NCBI RefSeq assembly: GCF_947491795.1
Contig: NZ_CANLKW010000008.1
Coordinates: 1-64,000, forward strand
Direction of reading: 5' to 3'
DNA from: an uncultured Roseobacter sp.
GTDB taxonomy: Bacteria > Pseudomonadota > Alphaproteobacteria > Rhodobacterales > Rhodobacteraceae
DNA: 64,000 bases
A program made the translations under genes and the position numbers. Shown here one piece after another: positions 19,904-28,933 of this stretch (positions are counted from its first letter, which is position 1; each line of letters starts with the position of its first letter). The notes below the pieces were generated by a model, which ran no database searches, was not told the DNA's origin, and saw only the letters and a program-made list of their open reading frames with translations.

Positions 19904-20768
19904 AAAAAGTCCTATTCCTCCATCCACCATCAGACTGCGTACCTGTGACCGGTGACCTCGCTCTGCAAGAACAGCCTGCAAACCACCACCCTCAGCATAC
20001 TTTCGCACGGTTGTACCGAACGCAACTCGATGGCTAGCAAACGGTGAATGACAGCCCGGCCCGACTGTCTCTTCTGAGGCCTGAACGTGCATTTCGGCGC
20101 AACACCGCCAAAGTCGCAGCTTAGCGCGCGCATATCAAAACTCACCACAAAAAATCCCCAAATACCCCGCGCCGCGCGCACCGAGATCAACGAGCCCGCC
20201 GGTAGGTACATCCAACAAATTTCCCCTATGGCGAGAGGGTAATCAGGCCTCAACCTGACGCAAGAACAGAGTTAAAAAGGCGTAGTTAAAGTTAAATCAT
20301 GGTTAGCGCGCGGCCGGTACGTGCCCCCATCATCCAGCGAAAAGATATCCTGAACCAGGCAATCCACACCCGAAATAATCGATCTGAATACTCAGGCACC
20401 ATCGCTGAATTTACCCGATCATATCGTTTTTATTATTTAATAATTCAGGAGAATTGGCCGCGAGATCAACAAGTCCCAAAAAACGCACCCACAGGAAAAA
20501 AATTCTCTGAATGAGGGGAGACGGGTCTGGGCTTCCGATGACCTGTCAGCTTTTGACTCCTCGCCCCATTACCTGTTGCCTTCATCCTGCGAGGGCAGTG
20601 GCGGACAGTTTCTGACCGGCCATGGCCATATATAAATACTGCACAGATTTTGAGCCCGGGATTGTGCCCAAAACGGATGAAAGCGTCCTGATCAGCAAGA
20701 CGCTTTCATGCAAAAAGGTTCTTACTGGCACAGGCCGTGTGGCGGTATTTTTGTGTTTTGTGCGGGGA
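19904..20768. other. gene-poor stretch
   Basis: No convincing gene was seen. A patch near 20430-20450 is strongly A/T-rich. Reading frames in 20299-20514 and 20582-20821 lack recognisable features, except that the latter may hold the frameshifted tail of the HTH protein at 20769-21164. Confidence 0.4.
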
Positions 20769-21164
20769 TCAGTCAGACTTTCCGCACCAGCTCCAAAATT
20801 TCCTGGTTGCCGGCAAACCATCGGATGTTTTCTCTTCGGTCAGACGCCACTGCGAAGCCGAACCGCTTCCATTCACACCCAGACACGGTCCCGTCGCCAG
20901 TTCAATCAAGCCCCGTTCAAGAAGTTCGTTAAACCACGCCCCGACGGTGTTTCTGTGAGCATTGAGCAGAACTGCCGCCTGCCTGTGGCTCAGAACGATT
21001 TCGCCATTGTTCCTGCCATTGTAGCGACGTTTGATTTCGACAGAGAGAGCACGCGGGCCGGACTTCATGGATTTCCAGGCCTCGGAGCACATGAGCCATT
21101 CGTGCAACTGAACGAAACGACCCCCGCTCTTCTTATTACGTTCGTACTTCCTCAGTCCGGGCAT
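20769..21164 (-). CDS. short helix-turn-helix protein, Rhodobacteraceae type
   Basis: 131 residues starting at the ATG at 21164, with GGGAGACC upstream. The core (FVQLHEWLMCSEAWKSM, LSVEIKRRYNGRNNGEIVLS, AAVLLNAHRNTVGAWFNEL, ERGLIELATG, ASQWRLTEE) has the layout of a winged HTH of the kind common as short proteins in Rhodobacteraceae genomes and plasmids. The stop comes soon after KFWSW, where relatives usually have a longer polar tail. The region to 20582 in another frame could be that tail after an indel. DNA binding is inferred; the target is unknown. Confidence 0.6.
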   Translation of the reverse strand: MPGLRKYERNKKSGGRFVQLHEWLMCSEAWKSMKSGPRALSVEIKRRYNGRNNGEIVLSHRQAAVLLNAHRNTVGAWFNELLERGLIELATGPCLGVNGSGSASQWRLTEEKTSDGLPATRKFWSWCGKSD

Positions 21165-21599
21165 CCGTCAGGTCTCCCGTCTGTCAGAAACCCAATTGCG
21201 AATTCACCTTGGGCGGGAAGAACCCATACGCTGCGCCTGCAAACAAAAGAGCGGAAATGCAGGGAGGCTGTTAAGAACCGCAACAATCGAATGTCCGGAC
21301 ACAGCCGTCCGGAACCGCACAGTTTGCCGACCAAGATCTGTTGCAGCGTTTGCTTCTCCGTTTGCTCTGAACCCGCTTCGCCCGGATGTTGCATCCTGCA
21401 CCAACGGCAGCCACATGCAGAGCTCCGACATCCGACACGGTCAGGCCTCCATCCGGTCGGAACAGCAGAGCACCCACCCGCCAGTTAAATGGCTATGGCA
21501 GGAATGCCCGCTCTTAGGTGATCAGCGCAGATCGCAGCTGGTATTGCCCGCCTGCCAGAACCGCTCTGTTGCAGCACAAAAAGTCCAGGACTTTACGCC
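21165..21599. other. intergenic before the type I secretion genes
   Basis: No gene is supported on either strand. The secretion operon ends at 21600 on the minus strand. No clear terminator was seen. Confidence 0.35.
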
Positions 21600-22910
21600 T
21601 CACCCTTCGCGGAAAGCGCGCGCAAAGTAATCCGTCAGAGGTTTGGCCAGATAGCTGAGGGGAGACCGGTCGGCGGTGCGGATAAAGGCTTCCACCGGCA
21701 TACCCGGCAGCAGCGTCTGGCCGTTCAGTTTGTCCAGATCAGCGGCGACGGGCACAAGTTCCGCCTCGTAATAGGACAGCCCCGTGCTCTGATCCGTGAC
21801 CACATCCGCAGACAACCCTGTGACCTGTCCCCCGATCTCTGGCGTCAGCCGCTGATCCAGCGCCGCGAACCGCAGTGTCGCCTCCTGCCCGATGTGCACC
21901 TGATCAATGTGAATGGGGTCTATCCTTGCTGAAATCACCAGCGGTTGATCCTGCGGGACGACGTACATCACCGGCTCGGCCGGTGAAACGACAGACTGCA
22001 GCGCAAAGACCGTCGAGCCGTAGATGATGCCGCTCACGGGTGTTTTCAGCTCCATGCGGGACAGGGTATCAACTGTGCTCAGGCGGCGCTGGATCAGCTC
22101 CACCTCCTGGACCCGCAGGTCCCGCAGCTGCGCAATCGCTTCTTCGCGCAGTCCGGTCGTCAGCCCGAGGCGTTCTATGTTCAGAGCGGCGATCTGTCCG
22201 CGCAGCTGTGCAATGCTCGCAGTGACGCTGCCGATCTCCCCCAGCAGGCGCGCCTGTTCGCGTTGCAGAGACGAGACGCGCGACGCCTGGGTCAGACCCT
22301 TTTCCAGAAGCGAGCGGCTGTCGGTCAGCTCCGTGTCGATCAGTTCACGCTGTGTCTCAAGTGCGGCCAGCTGTGCTGAGGCACCCTCGATCTGGTTCTC
22401 TGCCTGAGCGATCTGCTCGCCGATCTGACCCGCATTCTGTTCCAGTGATACATTTCGTGCCCGGAACAGCCGCTCCTGGCCATCCAGAAGCTCCTGCACC
22501 TCAGGTGCGTCTGCAGCGAGGCTGGCCAGGTCCCCTGTGATTGTCAGATCCGACAGCCCGTCCCGTTCCGCGACAAGGCGCGCCATCCTGGCCTGAACCT
22601 CAAAAAGCTGCCCTTCGACAACCGCAAGCTCAGAGCGCAGCTGGGTATCGTCAAACCGCAACACCACATCACCGGCACGCACCGCATCACCGTTGCGCAC
22701 CAGCAACTCGCCGACAACCCCGCCCTGCGGGTGCTGCAGCACCTGTCTGTTGCTCTGCACCTCAATCATGCCCGAGGCGATCACGGCGCCCGAGATACGG
22801 GCCTGAACGCTCCATGCACCGATCACCCCGACCAGGATCACCAGCGCCAGGACACCGATGGTCAGCGGACCGCGGGCGCGCAGGGCACGGGCTTTTGCAT
22901 CTGAGCTCAT
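21600..22910 (-). CDS. type I secretion membrane fusion protein, HlyD family
   Basis: A 436-residue periplasmic adaptor linking the ABC exporter to an outer-membrane TolC-type channel. One N-terminal membrane helix (LTIGVLALVILVGVIGAWSV) is followed by the lipoyl half-motif (GGVVGELLVRNGDAVRAGDVVLRFDD). A long coiled-coil region from about 95 to 285 is rich in Q, E and L. The second half-motif and beta-barrel region include LKTPVSGIIYGSTVFALQSVVSPAEPV-type sequence and LPGMPVEAFIRT near the end. It overlaps the exporter gene by four bases (ATGA), so the two are translationally coupled. The TolC partner is not in the window. Confidence 0.93.
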   Translation of the reverse strand: MSSDAKARALRARGPLTIGVLALVILVGVIGAWSVQARISGAVIASGMIEVQSNRQVLQHPQGGVVGELLVRNGDAVRAGDVVLRFDDTQLRSELAVVEGQLFEVQARMARLVAERDGLSDLTITGDLASLAADAPEVQELLDGQERLFRARNVSLEQNAGQIGEQIAQAENQIEGASAQLAALETQRELIDTELTDSRSLLEKGLTQASRVSSLQREQARLLGEIGSVTASIAQLRGQIAALNIERLGLTTGLREEAIAQLRDLRVQEVELIQRRLSTVDTLSRMELKTPVSGIIYGSTVFALQSVVSPAEPVMYVVPQDQPLVISARIDPIHIDQVHIGQEATLRFAALDQRLTPEIGGQVTGLSADVVTDQSTGLSYYEAELVPVAADLDKLNGQTLLPGMPVEAFIRTADRSPLSYLAKPLTDYFARAFREG

Positions 22911-24640
22911 CCGGACTTCTCCCTGGTGATCTTTTGCCGGATATCCTCCACATTGCCGACCATGGATTTCAGCACCTCGTCGCGGGACCCATCTGCTCTC
23001 ACACGCCCCCCCTGGAGCACCAGCAGCCTGTCACATTCCGAGATCGCCGTAGGTCTGTGTGTGGTAATCACCACGGCCTTACCTTCGGCTTTGAAAGCCT
23101 TCACGGCCCTGTTCAGCGCTTCTGAACCCTCGCTGTCGAGGGCAGAGTTGGGTTCATCCAGGATCAGCAGAACCGGATCTCCGTAGAATGCACGCGCGAG
23201 TGCGATGCGCTGACGCTGGCCGCCGGAGAGATACCCGTCAACGCCATGCACTACGGTTTTGTAGCCTTTGGGCAGGGACAGGATCATCTCATGCGCATTG
23301 GCCCGTCTGGCGGCCTCCACAACCTTTTCATCATCTGGCGCGACCGACATCCGGGCAATGTTTTCAGCGACAGTTCCCGTGAACAGCACAACATCCTGCG
23401 GCAGATAGCCGATATAAGACCCCAGCGTGTCCGGATCATACTGGTCAATCGTCGCCCCGCCGATCCGGACCTCGCCCACGGCCACCGGGGTCAGTCCCAG
23501 CAGCGTTTTGGCCAGGGTGGTTTTGCCCGATCCGCTCTTTCCGATAACGCCCAGCGCCTCGCCCTCGCCCAGATAAAAGGACACGCCATGCAGAACAGGC
23601 GGTTTGGCAGGGGCCGATGCGACTGTAACACCGGCAAAGGAAATATTGGCATGCGGTCTGGGCAAAGCGATTGTTTCGGGCTCTGCCGGTGTTTTGCTCA
23701 GCAGCTCTCCCAGCGCGCTCCAGGCCGCACGGGCCTGCAGAACCATGCTCCACTGCCCCAGCGCCTGCTGGACCGGCGACAGCGCACGCCCTAGCATGAT
23801 CGAGCCTGCAATCATTGCCCCCGCGGTGACCTCCGCCTGCAAAACAAGATAGGCTCCAAGTGCCAGCATGGCACTTTGCAGAAAAAGTGTTGCGGACTTG
23901 CTGATCGCGGTGAAAAACCCGGACCGGTCGCTGGCACCCAGAGAGGTCAGCATGGCCTCATCGCGCATGCCGCCCCAGCGGGTCGAAACAGAAGAGCGCA
24001 TGCCCTGGGCGCGTATCAGTTCTGCGGCGCGCCGCGCCTGATCCGCAAAGTTCTGAGCCTCAGATGAGGCGCCCTGGGCCTGAAGCGTCCGCGCTCGGGT
24101 CAGCCAGTTGTTCAGCAGCGTGACCGTGACCAGCAACGCAGCACCGCCCGTGGCGAGCCAGCCCAGCCAGGGGTGGAAGACAAAGATGGCCGCCAGAAAC
24201 AACGGCGTCCAGGGGATATCAAACAGGGCAATTGCCACCGGAGACGTGAAAAGAGTTCTCAGGGTTTCAAGATCCCGCAACCCTCTGGCAGGTGCTGCAC
24301 GTTCCTGCGGCGAGACAGCACGCTTCAGAACAGCGTCGAAAACGCGTTGATCCAGAGCCGCCTGAAACCGCCCGCCGAAACGCGCAAGCACGCGGCCCCG
24401 CGCATAATCGAGCAACATCATCAGACCATAAAGTGCCGCGACCAGCAGAAAGAGTGCCGCGAGCGTTTCCTCAGACCGAGACCCAAGAACCCGGTCGTAC
24501 ACCTGCAGCATAAAGAGCGGCCCCGTCAGCATCAGCAGATTGACGAAAACGCTGAACACAAACACCGCCCCAAGCAGTGTCATACCAGCGTTACGGGCGC
24601 GCCTGAGTTCGGGCAGGCCTTCGGATTTCGTCTCAGCCAT
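22907..24640 (-). CDS. type I secretion ABC exporter (PrtD-type permease/ATPase)
   Basis: A 577-residue fused membrane and ATPase subunit that powers one-step export of C-terminally signalled proteins. The transmembrane half begins GAVFVFSVFVNLLMLTGPLFMLQVYDRVL, characteristic of PrtD/AprD exporters. There is no N-terminal C39-like domain. The ATPase half has Walker A GKSGSGKTTL, Q-loop near YLPQDVVL, signature LSGGQRQRIAL, Walker B LLILDEPNSALD and the switch His in TTHRP. All catalytic parts are intact. It is the first gene of a two-gene operon. The only candidate substrate nearby is the decayed RTX region upstream at 24738-25110. Confidence 0.93.
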   Translation of the reverse strand: MAETKSEGLPELRRARNAGMTLLGAVFVFSVFVNLLMLTGPLFMLQVYDRVLGSRSEETLAALFLLVAALYGLMMLLDYARGRVLARFGGRFQAALDQRVFDAVLKRAVSPQERAAPARGLRDLETLRTLFTSPVAIALFDIPWTPLFLAAIFVFHPWLGWLATGGAALLVTVTLLNNWLTRARTLQAQGASSEAQNFADQARRAAELIRAQGMRSSVSTRWGGMRDEAMLTSLGASDRSGFFTAISKSATLFLQSAMLALGAYLVLQAEVTAGAMIAGSIMLGRALSPVQQALGQWSMVLQARAAWSALGELLSKTPAEPETIALPRPHANISFAGVTVASAPAKPPVLHGVSFYLGEGEALGVIGKSGSGKTTLAKTLLGLTPVAVGEVRIGGATIDQYDPDTLGSYIGYLPQDVVLFTGTVAENIARMSVAPDDEKVVEAARRANAHEMILSLPKGYKTVVHGVDGYLSGGQRQRIALARAFYGDPVLLILDEPNSALDSEGSEALNRAVKAFKAEGKAVVITTHRPTAISECDRLLVLQGGRVRADGSRDEVLKSMVGNVEDIRQKITREKSG

Positions 24641-24737
24641 CAGACAGTGTTCCCAACAGGGCCCGCTGCACCGGGTGCGTGCGGATGGGTAAAAAAAATG
24701 TGCTCACAAAGGTCTTTCATAAAACAGAATGGCTCAA

Positions 24738-25110
24738 TCAGTTAAAGGCGTGCACGTCGTCCGGCGCGCCCTGGTTTGCCTGTACGACGGTGAAGGTGTC
24801 GGATGCAAACCCCACGCCCGTGCCCGGGCGTCGGCTTATGTCCACAGCTTTCGCACGATCGGCAACAGTGACGTTACCATCTCTGGTTGTGAACAAAAAG
24901 GTGTCAGTGCCGCGTCGGTGACAAAGATCGTCTGCTCCGGTTCCATCAATCAACAGTTCTTTATCTTCGTTGCGCGCAACCTATCGTTCCCGGTATGCCC
25001 ATACAAGTTACCCCACAGCTGTAGCTGCCGGTAAGCGTGTCGTTGCCAGGACCAGGGAAGATCACATCGTCATCTTCCATGCCGTCGGTCCCGTCGCGAA
25101 CGCGAGACTG
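24738..25110 (-). pseudogene. RTX-repeat protein remnant
   Basis: Two stretches read like nonapeptide calcium-binding repeats with errors. One near 25000-25100 contains DGTDGMEDDDVIF and PGPGNDTLTGSYS. The other from 24953 contains IDGTGADDL, then GTDTFLFTTRDGNVTVAD, which looks like the usual C-terminal repeat-plus-secretion-signal region. The pieces are in different frames or broken by stops. It sits just upstream of the exporter operon and in the same direction, where a type I substrate gene is often found. I infer it was the cargo and is now dead. Confidence 0.6.
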
Positions 25111-25138
25111 CAGATCGCACACCGAAAGCTCCGGCCAT

Positions 25139-25640
25139 TCAGCTTGCGGTCCCCGACCGTCCCGGCGCCGGTGATTTCAGTATCTGTGCGTCCAGCCCGT
25201 CAAAGCTCACGACATCCGGTAACCTGATGGCCGCGACGTCGTACCCGCAACCGCGCGCCTGCGCCAGACGGGCAAGCAGGCGGACATTTGTACCATGTAT
25301 CCGGCTGGCGCCTGGATTGAGCGGTGTGCCAGGACTGTGATCTGACCTGATGCGCGCACCGATACGGGTGCACATCCCAGAGGGTCAGCACATTCCCTGC
25401 CGCGCCAGGGCGTCGGCAGCGGCAAGACCGTTCATACCAGCGCCCATAATCCCGACCCTGGCAGCCATTGCCTCTGCGGCGATCAAACCGTTTTCACAGG
25501 CGGCATGGAGCGTACTGTTGCAGGACGGATGCCTTGCCTCTCCTGCAAACAACAACCGTTTGCCGACAGGGTGCCCCGACGCCACATGATCGTGTCGCAA
25601 TGATCCTTTGGCCAGGCAGGAACGGGAGCCACGGCTGCCC
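25139..25640 (-). pseudogene. FAD-dependent amine oxidase fragments, scrambled and frameshifted
   Basis: From 25640 leftward the frame gives GKRLLFAGEARHPSCNSTLH and ENGLIAAEAMA, the C-terminal FAD-binding end of a flavin amine oxidase. It runs straight into RVGIMGAGMNGLAAADALAR, the N-terminal Rossmann motif of such an enzyme. A +1 shift then gives NVLTLWDVHP, and the original frame resumes with RIGARIRSDHSPGTPLNPGA and IHGTN, again matching the N-terminal region. The order C-terminal end then N-terminal start suggests two tandem copies collapsed by deletion. No full catalytic domain remains. Beyond about 25200 the homology ends. Confidence 0.7.
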
Positions 25641-25662
25641 GGATCGCGGCGCCGGTTTGTCG

Positions 25663-26499
25663 TTATTTCTCAGGCGACCCGCCTGGCGGCCGCAAGAGAA
25701 TGGCCAGGGCTTCACCGACGCTTTTCGACCGGCCGATGTCCCGCACAAGGTCCGGCCACTCCGAGAACCACACCCTGATCGGGTTCTGGCTGTTGAAGTC
25801 CCGCTTCAGCCCGTAGCGCGGCGTTTCTTCCTCGACCTGAAACGTCCCCCAGATCCGGTCCCAGATGATCAGGATGCCGCCATAGTTTCTGTCCAGGTAT
25901 TTGTCATCACAGCCATGGTGGACCCGGTGGTGAGACGGCGTGTTCAGAATCTGCTCCAGCGGCCCCAGCTTTCCGATCAGTTCCGTGTGCAGCCAGGTCT
26001 GATAGGCCAGCACCACAATCACCCCAAAGACAATGGCTTCGGGCGCAAAGCCCATGAGCGCCAGCGGGATATGAGCGATGAGTGACCATATGCCTTCCAG
26101 CGGGCCAAACCGGACGCCCGTTACAATATTCATGTCGCGCGACGAATGATGCACGGCGTGCTGGGTCCAGAGCAGGCGTACCTCATGCGCAATCCGGTGT
26201 TCCCAGTAATATATGATGTCGGCGAGCAGAACGACCAGGATCAGCGACCACCAGGTGACCGGGATTGCCCAGGGCATCCCCAGAGCAATGACCCAGTAGA
26301 TCCCGTATGCGCCTGTCAGGATGAATGTCTCGACCAGCAGGTAAGGTATCTGGGTCGAGGCGCTGGTGAGCATTTCCGCGAATGTCTTTGCTTTGAAATC
26401 GCCCCTGAAGATCACTTCGACAATTTCGATCAGCAGGATCGCAACACCGATCAGAAAGAACGCCTCGTCGATCTGTACGGCCATATTCTCCACGTTCAT
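25663..26499 (-). CDS. sterol desaturase / fatty acid hydroxylase family protein
   Basis: A 278-residue inner-membrane di-iron oxygenase-like protein. Membrane segments occur at about 12-32, 50-75 and 80-100, then 140-170. The histidine clusters that bind the two irons are visible: HRIAHE with LLWTQHAVHHSS, and later HRVHHGCDDKYLDRNYGG. The family hydroxylates or desaturates sterols, carotenoids or lipid chains; the substrate cannot be read from sequence. Its ATG overlaps the stop of the TetR gene by one base (TGATG), so it is almost surely co-transcribed with and controlled by that regulator. The stop directly abuts the amine oxidase debris. Confidence 0.9.
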   Translation of the reverse strand: MNVENMAVQIDEAFFLIGVAILLIEIVEVIFRGDFKAKTFAEMLTSASTQIPYLLVETFILTGAYGIYWVIALGMPWAIPVTWWSLILVVLLADIIYYWEHRIAHEVRLLWTQHAVHHSSRDMNIVTGVRFGPLEGIWSLIAHIPLALMGFAPEAIVFGVIVVLAYQTWLHTELIGKLGPLEQILNTPSHHRVHHGCDDKYLDRNYGGILIIWDRIWGTFQVEEETPRYGLKRDFNSQNPIRVWFSEWPDLVRDIGRSKSVGEALAILLRPPGGSPEK

Positions 26500-27053
26500 C
26501 AGGTTTGCCCTTTCAATCCCTGTGACAGCGTCCGCCAGGCCAGCTCTGCCGCCTGCTTTGGTGTCGCCTCTCCTGACCGGACGAGAGACCAGGCGGCATA
26601 GACAAGATTTTCGTAGGCCTGGACGATCCAGTCGGTCGGCACGCCTGCGTCAAAGGCACCTTCCTTTTTTGCCGCCTCAACATCGCGGCGCAGGTCATCA
26701 AGGCTTGCTTTATAAGCGGCTGCAATCTCCGGATCGGCTTCCAGCCCTTCGTTGGCCAGAAACCACTGGCGGTTGGCCAGCGGCACAATCGCGAACAGGG
26801 AAAGACGAAAACCCTCCTCATAGCTGTGTGCGCCGGCTGTCGCCGTTTCGACGGCCGCATCCAGTTCATCCATGGCAATCCTGGCAAGGGCACGCATCAA
26901 CTCGGGGCGGCCCGGGAAATGCCTGTGGAGCGTCGCCCGGCCGACACCGGCACGCTGTGCCACATCGCCAAGCGAGGCCGCCTGGTTTTCCGAAAAAACG
27001 TCGAACGCGGCTTCGATGACAGCGTCCCGGGTTGTGGGTCGGATTTTACTCAT
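26499..27053 (-). CDS. TetR-family transcriptional regulator
   Basis: 184 residues from the ATG at 27053. An in-frame ATG at 27071 would add six residues. Neither has a clear Shine-Dalgarno sequence, so a leaderless message is possible. The N-terminal HTH is canonical: RDAVIEAAFDVFSENQAASL, GDVAQRAGVGRATLHRHFPG and RPELMRAL. The ligand domain (from about 60 on) is not recognisable. A perfect palindrome overlaps the candidate start codons, which suggests autorepression. The downstream sterol desaturase-like gene overlaps it by one base and would be co-regulated. Confidence 0.92.
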   Translation of the reverse strand: MSKIRPTTRDAVIEAAFDVFSENQAASLGDVAQRAGVGRATLHRHFPGRPELMRALARIAMDELDAAVETATAGAHSYEEGFRLSLFAIVPLANRQWFLANEGLEADPEIAAAYKASLDDLRRDVEAAKKEGAFDAGVPTDWIVQAYENLVYAAWSLVRSGEATPKQAAELAWRTLSQGLKGQT

Positions 27054-27071
27054 GAGACATAGATGTCTCAT
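27052..27071. promoter_or_regulatory. perfect 9-2-9 palindrome at the tetR start, likely operator
   Basis: The bases ATGAGACATAGATGTCTCAT form two perfect 9-base arms around a 2-base centre. They cover both candidate ATG codons of the TetR gene. Size and symmetry are typical for a TetR dimer site. Binding is inferred. Confidence 0.7.
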
Positions 27072-27179
27072 TTGGTACACACATTCAAGTGGCCGCTCGA
27101 AACTTTCTGAGCACCGCTGGCAGAAACATGACGGGAGAGTGGAACCGCACTGGCCCAGCGTATAATTACCACGCCGCAC

Positions 27180-27480
27180 AGCCCTTGAGCTTTGCAGCTG
27201 CGGTGAATGGGTTCAGCCGGGCAACCCACAGCAACGCCTTGTTTCAGACGGCTGCACTGCCGAGGTCTTGTTGAACCAGCTCCCTGTTCCGGACAGCCTC
27301 GCTGAATGAACGCTGCGCAGGGTCCTGAACCTGCAAGAAGCAGGCCTTGGCGGCACCCTCAAAAGTCTGGCAATCCCAGTCTCCTTATAGAATGCATTCG
27401 TTTGGCCGGGTCGAAACGTCCCGCCTCGCGCCCTTAACCCTTCCTCAACAAACCCGCCCGTGCGCTCTGTTAACCGCGCC
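27180..27480. other. degenerate intergenic DNA
   Basis: No gene supported. It lies upstream of the TetR gene and to the left of the repeat array at 27484-27535. Confidence 0.35.
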
Positions 27481-27483
27481 CGG

Positions 27484-27535
27484 ACCGACGCGGGCACCGA
27501 CGAAATACCGACGTTTTACCGACGTGATACCGACG
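27484..27535. repeat. five ACCGACG repeats phased at 11-12 bp
   Basis: ACCGACG starts at 27484, 27496, 27507, 27518 and 27529. The last four are exactly 11 bases apart, placing each copy on the same DNA face. Most copies are preceded by T or A and the last three are followed by T. It could be a protein-binding array (iteron-like) or a relic of a repetitive coding tail. No origin gene is nearby. Confidence 0.6.
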
Positions 27536-27651
27536 TCGCTTTTCCCTGTGTCCCCGGGCCTTTACCCGCATTTGTGCGATTCGGCGCACAGAGCGCGCTT
27601 ATGCGTTGCGCGCGCGATGCGTTAAGGGCATGTCAGGGGGATGCTCAGCTG

Positions 27652-27760
27652 CCAGAAATGTATCACGCGGGCAATCTCGCGGACGTGCACAGGCACGGGC
27701 TTCTGGCCAGAGTGATCCGTGCGCACCAACCGCTCGACTTTATTGAAATTGACGCGATCC
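27652..27760 (+). pseudogene. rlmJ (23S rRNA A2030 N6-methyltransferase) N-terminal scrap
   Basis: The frame contains MYHAGNLADVHRHGLLARVI followed by LDFIEIDA, the unmistakable start of RlmJ/ComJ-type methyltransferases (YHAGNxADVxKHxLL, then YIETHAG). Only about 35 residues survive. The frame runs on to 27840 without further similarity. The functional copy is presumably elsewhere. Confidence 0.65.
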
Positions 27761-27934
27761 GGGCGATCCGTGATCAGAGCAAAGAGGCCGCGACCCACAC
27801 CCGTCATCCGATGCCGACACAATGCGCTACCCCGGACTGAGGCATCGGTTTCACTGCCCTGCTGACCGCCGATACAGTGTCACCACCGATGCGCTGGATC
27901 GTTGCAGTCCCAACGGATGCAGGCGCCTTTTCTT

Positions 27935-28933
27935 TCAGCCGCTTATCCGTCCGCCATCAGCATCAAAGTAGAAACAACGGTCCGGCGCCACACCCAGACT
28001 GACCGTTTCACCCTGAGAGATCGCATTCTGTCCGAACAGCCGGGCGGTCACCCGCGTATCCTGCACGCGCGCGATGACATTCGTGTCGCCGCCCAGATGT
28101 TCAACGTGCTGCACGACAGCGGACAAAGCCCCTGTCTTTTCCAGCCGCAGGTCTTCGGGGCGCACCCCCAGGATGCGCGGGTCGCCCTCGGCGACATAGC
28201 TGGCGGGCATGAAATTCATCGCAGGCGAGCCCAGGAAACCTGCCACGAACTGATTGACCGGATTGTTATAAAGCTCCATAGGGCTGCCGATCTGTTCCAC
28301 CCGCCCGTCCCGCAGAACGACGATCTTGTCGGCCAGCGTCATGGCTTCGGTCTGGTCGTGGGTCACATAGATCATCGAGGCGGCCAGCGTGTCATGCAGA
28401 TTGGCGATCTCCAGGCGCGTGTTCATCCGAAGCGCTGCGTCAAGGTTCGAGAGCGGCTCGTCAAAGAGAAAGAGCTTCGGCTCCCGAACGATGGCCCGGC
28501 CAATGGCCACGCGCTGGCGCTGCCCGCCTGACAGCTCGGAGGGGTATCGGTCAAGGTAGTCCTGAAGGTTCAGCATCGTGCTGGCCTTCATGACACGCTC
28601 CTCGATCACCGCCTTGCTCTGTTTTTCCTGTTTCAGAGCCAGTGACATATTTTTGCGCACGTTCAGGTGCGGGTAAAGCGCATAGGACTGGAACACCATA
28701 GCGATCCCGCGCTTTGAAGGGGGCGTGGTGTTGACCACCTCACCGCCGATACAGACCTCGCCTGAAGTGGCGTCCTCCAGCCCTGCGATGACCCGCAGCA
28801 GCGTGGACTTGCCACAGCCCGACGGCCCGACAAAGACGACAAATTCGCCGTCCTCAACTTCGATATTGATGTCTTTGAGCACGTGAACATCGCCAAAGGA
28901 CTTGTTCACATTGGTCAGGGTCAAAGCAGTCAT
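27935..28933 (-). CDS. sugar ABC importer ATP-binding subunit (MalK/UgpC-type)
   Basis: A 332-residue ATPase that energises the importer formed by the two permeases at 29958-31722. Walker A is GPSGCGKSTLLR, the signature is LSGGQRQRVAIGRAI, Walker B is LFLFDEPLSNLDA, and the His switch is in YVTHDQTEAM. The C-terminal ~100 residues form the TOBE regulatory domain typical of MalK/UgpC. It overlaps the oxidoreductase gene by four bases (ATGA) and is the last gene of a six-gene leftward operon beginning with murQ. The amino-sugar context suggests GlcNAc, chitobiose or MurNAc-type substrates. Confidence 0.93.
   Translation of the reverse strand: MTALTLTNVNKSFGDVHVLKDINIEVEDGEFVVFVGPSGCGKSTLLRVIAGLEDATSGEVCIGGEVVNTTPPSKRGIAMVFQSYALYPHLNVRKNMSLALKQEKQSKAVIEERVMKASTMLNLQDYLDRYPSELSGGQRQRVAIGRAIVREPKLFLFDEPLSNLDAALRMNTRLEIANLHDTLAASMIYVTHDQTEAMTLADKIVVLRDGRVEQIGSPMELYNNPVNQFVAGFLGSPAMNFMPASYVAEGDPRILGVRPEDLRLEKTGALSAVVQHVEHLGGDTNVIARVQDTRVTARLFGQNAISQGETVSLGVAPDRCFYFDADGGRISG

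Noticed and set aside
27484..27535. Possible CRISPR array
   Set aside because: Repeat unit is only 7 bases with 4-base gaps; no spacers and no cas genes.
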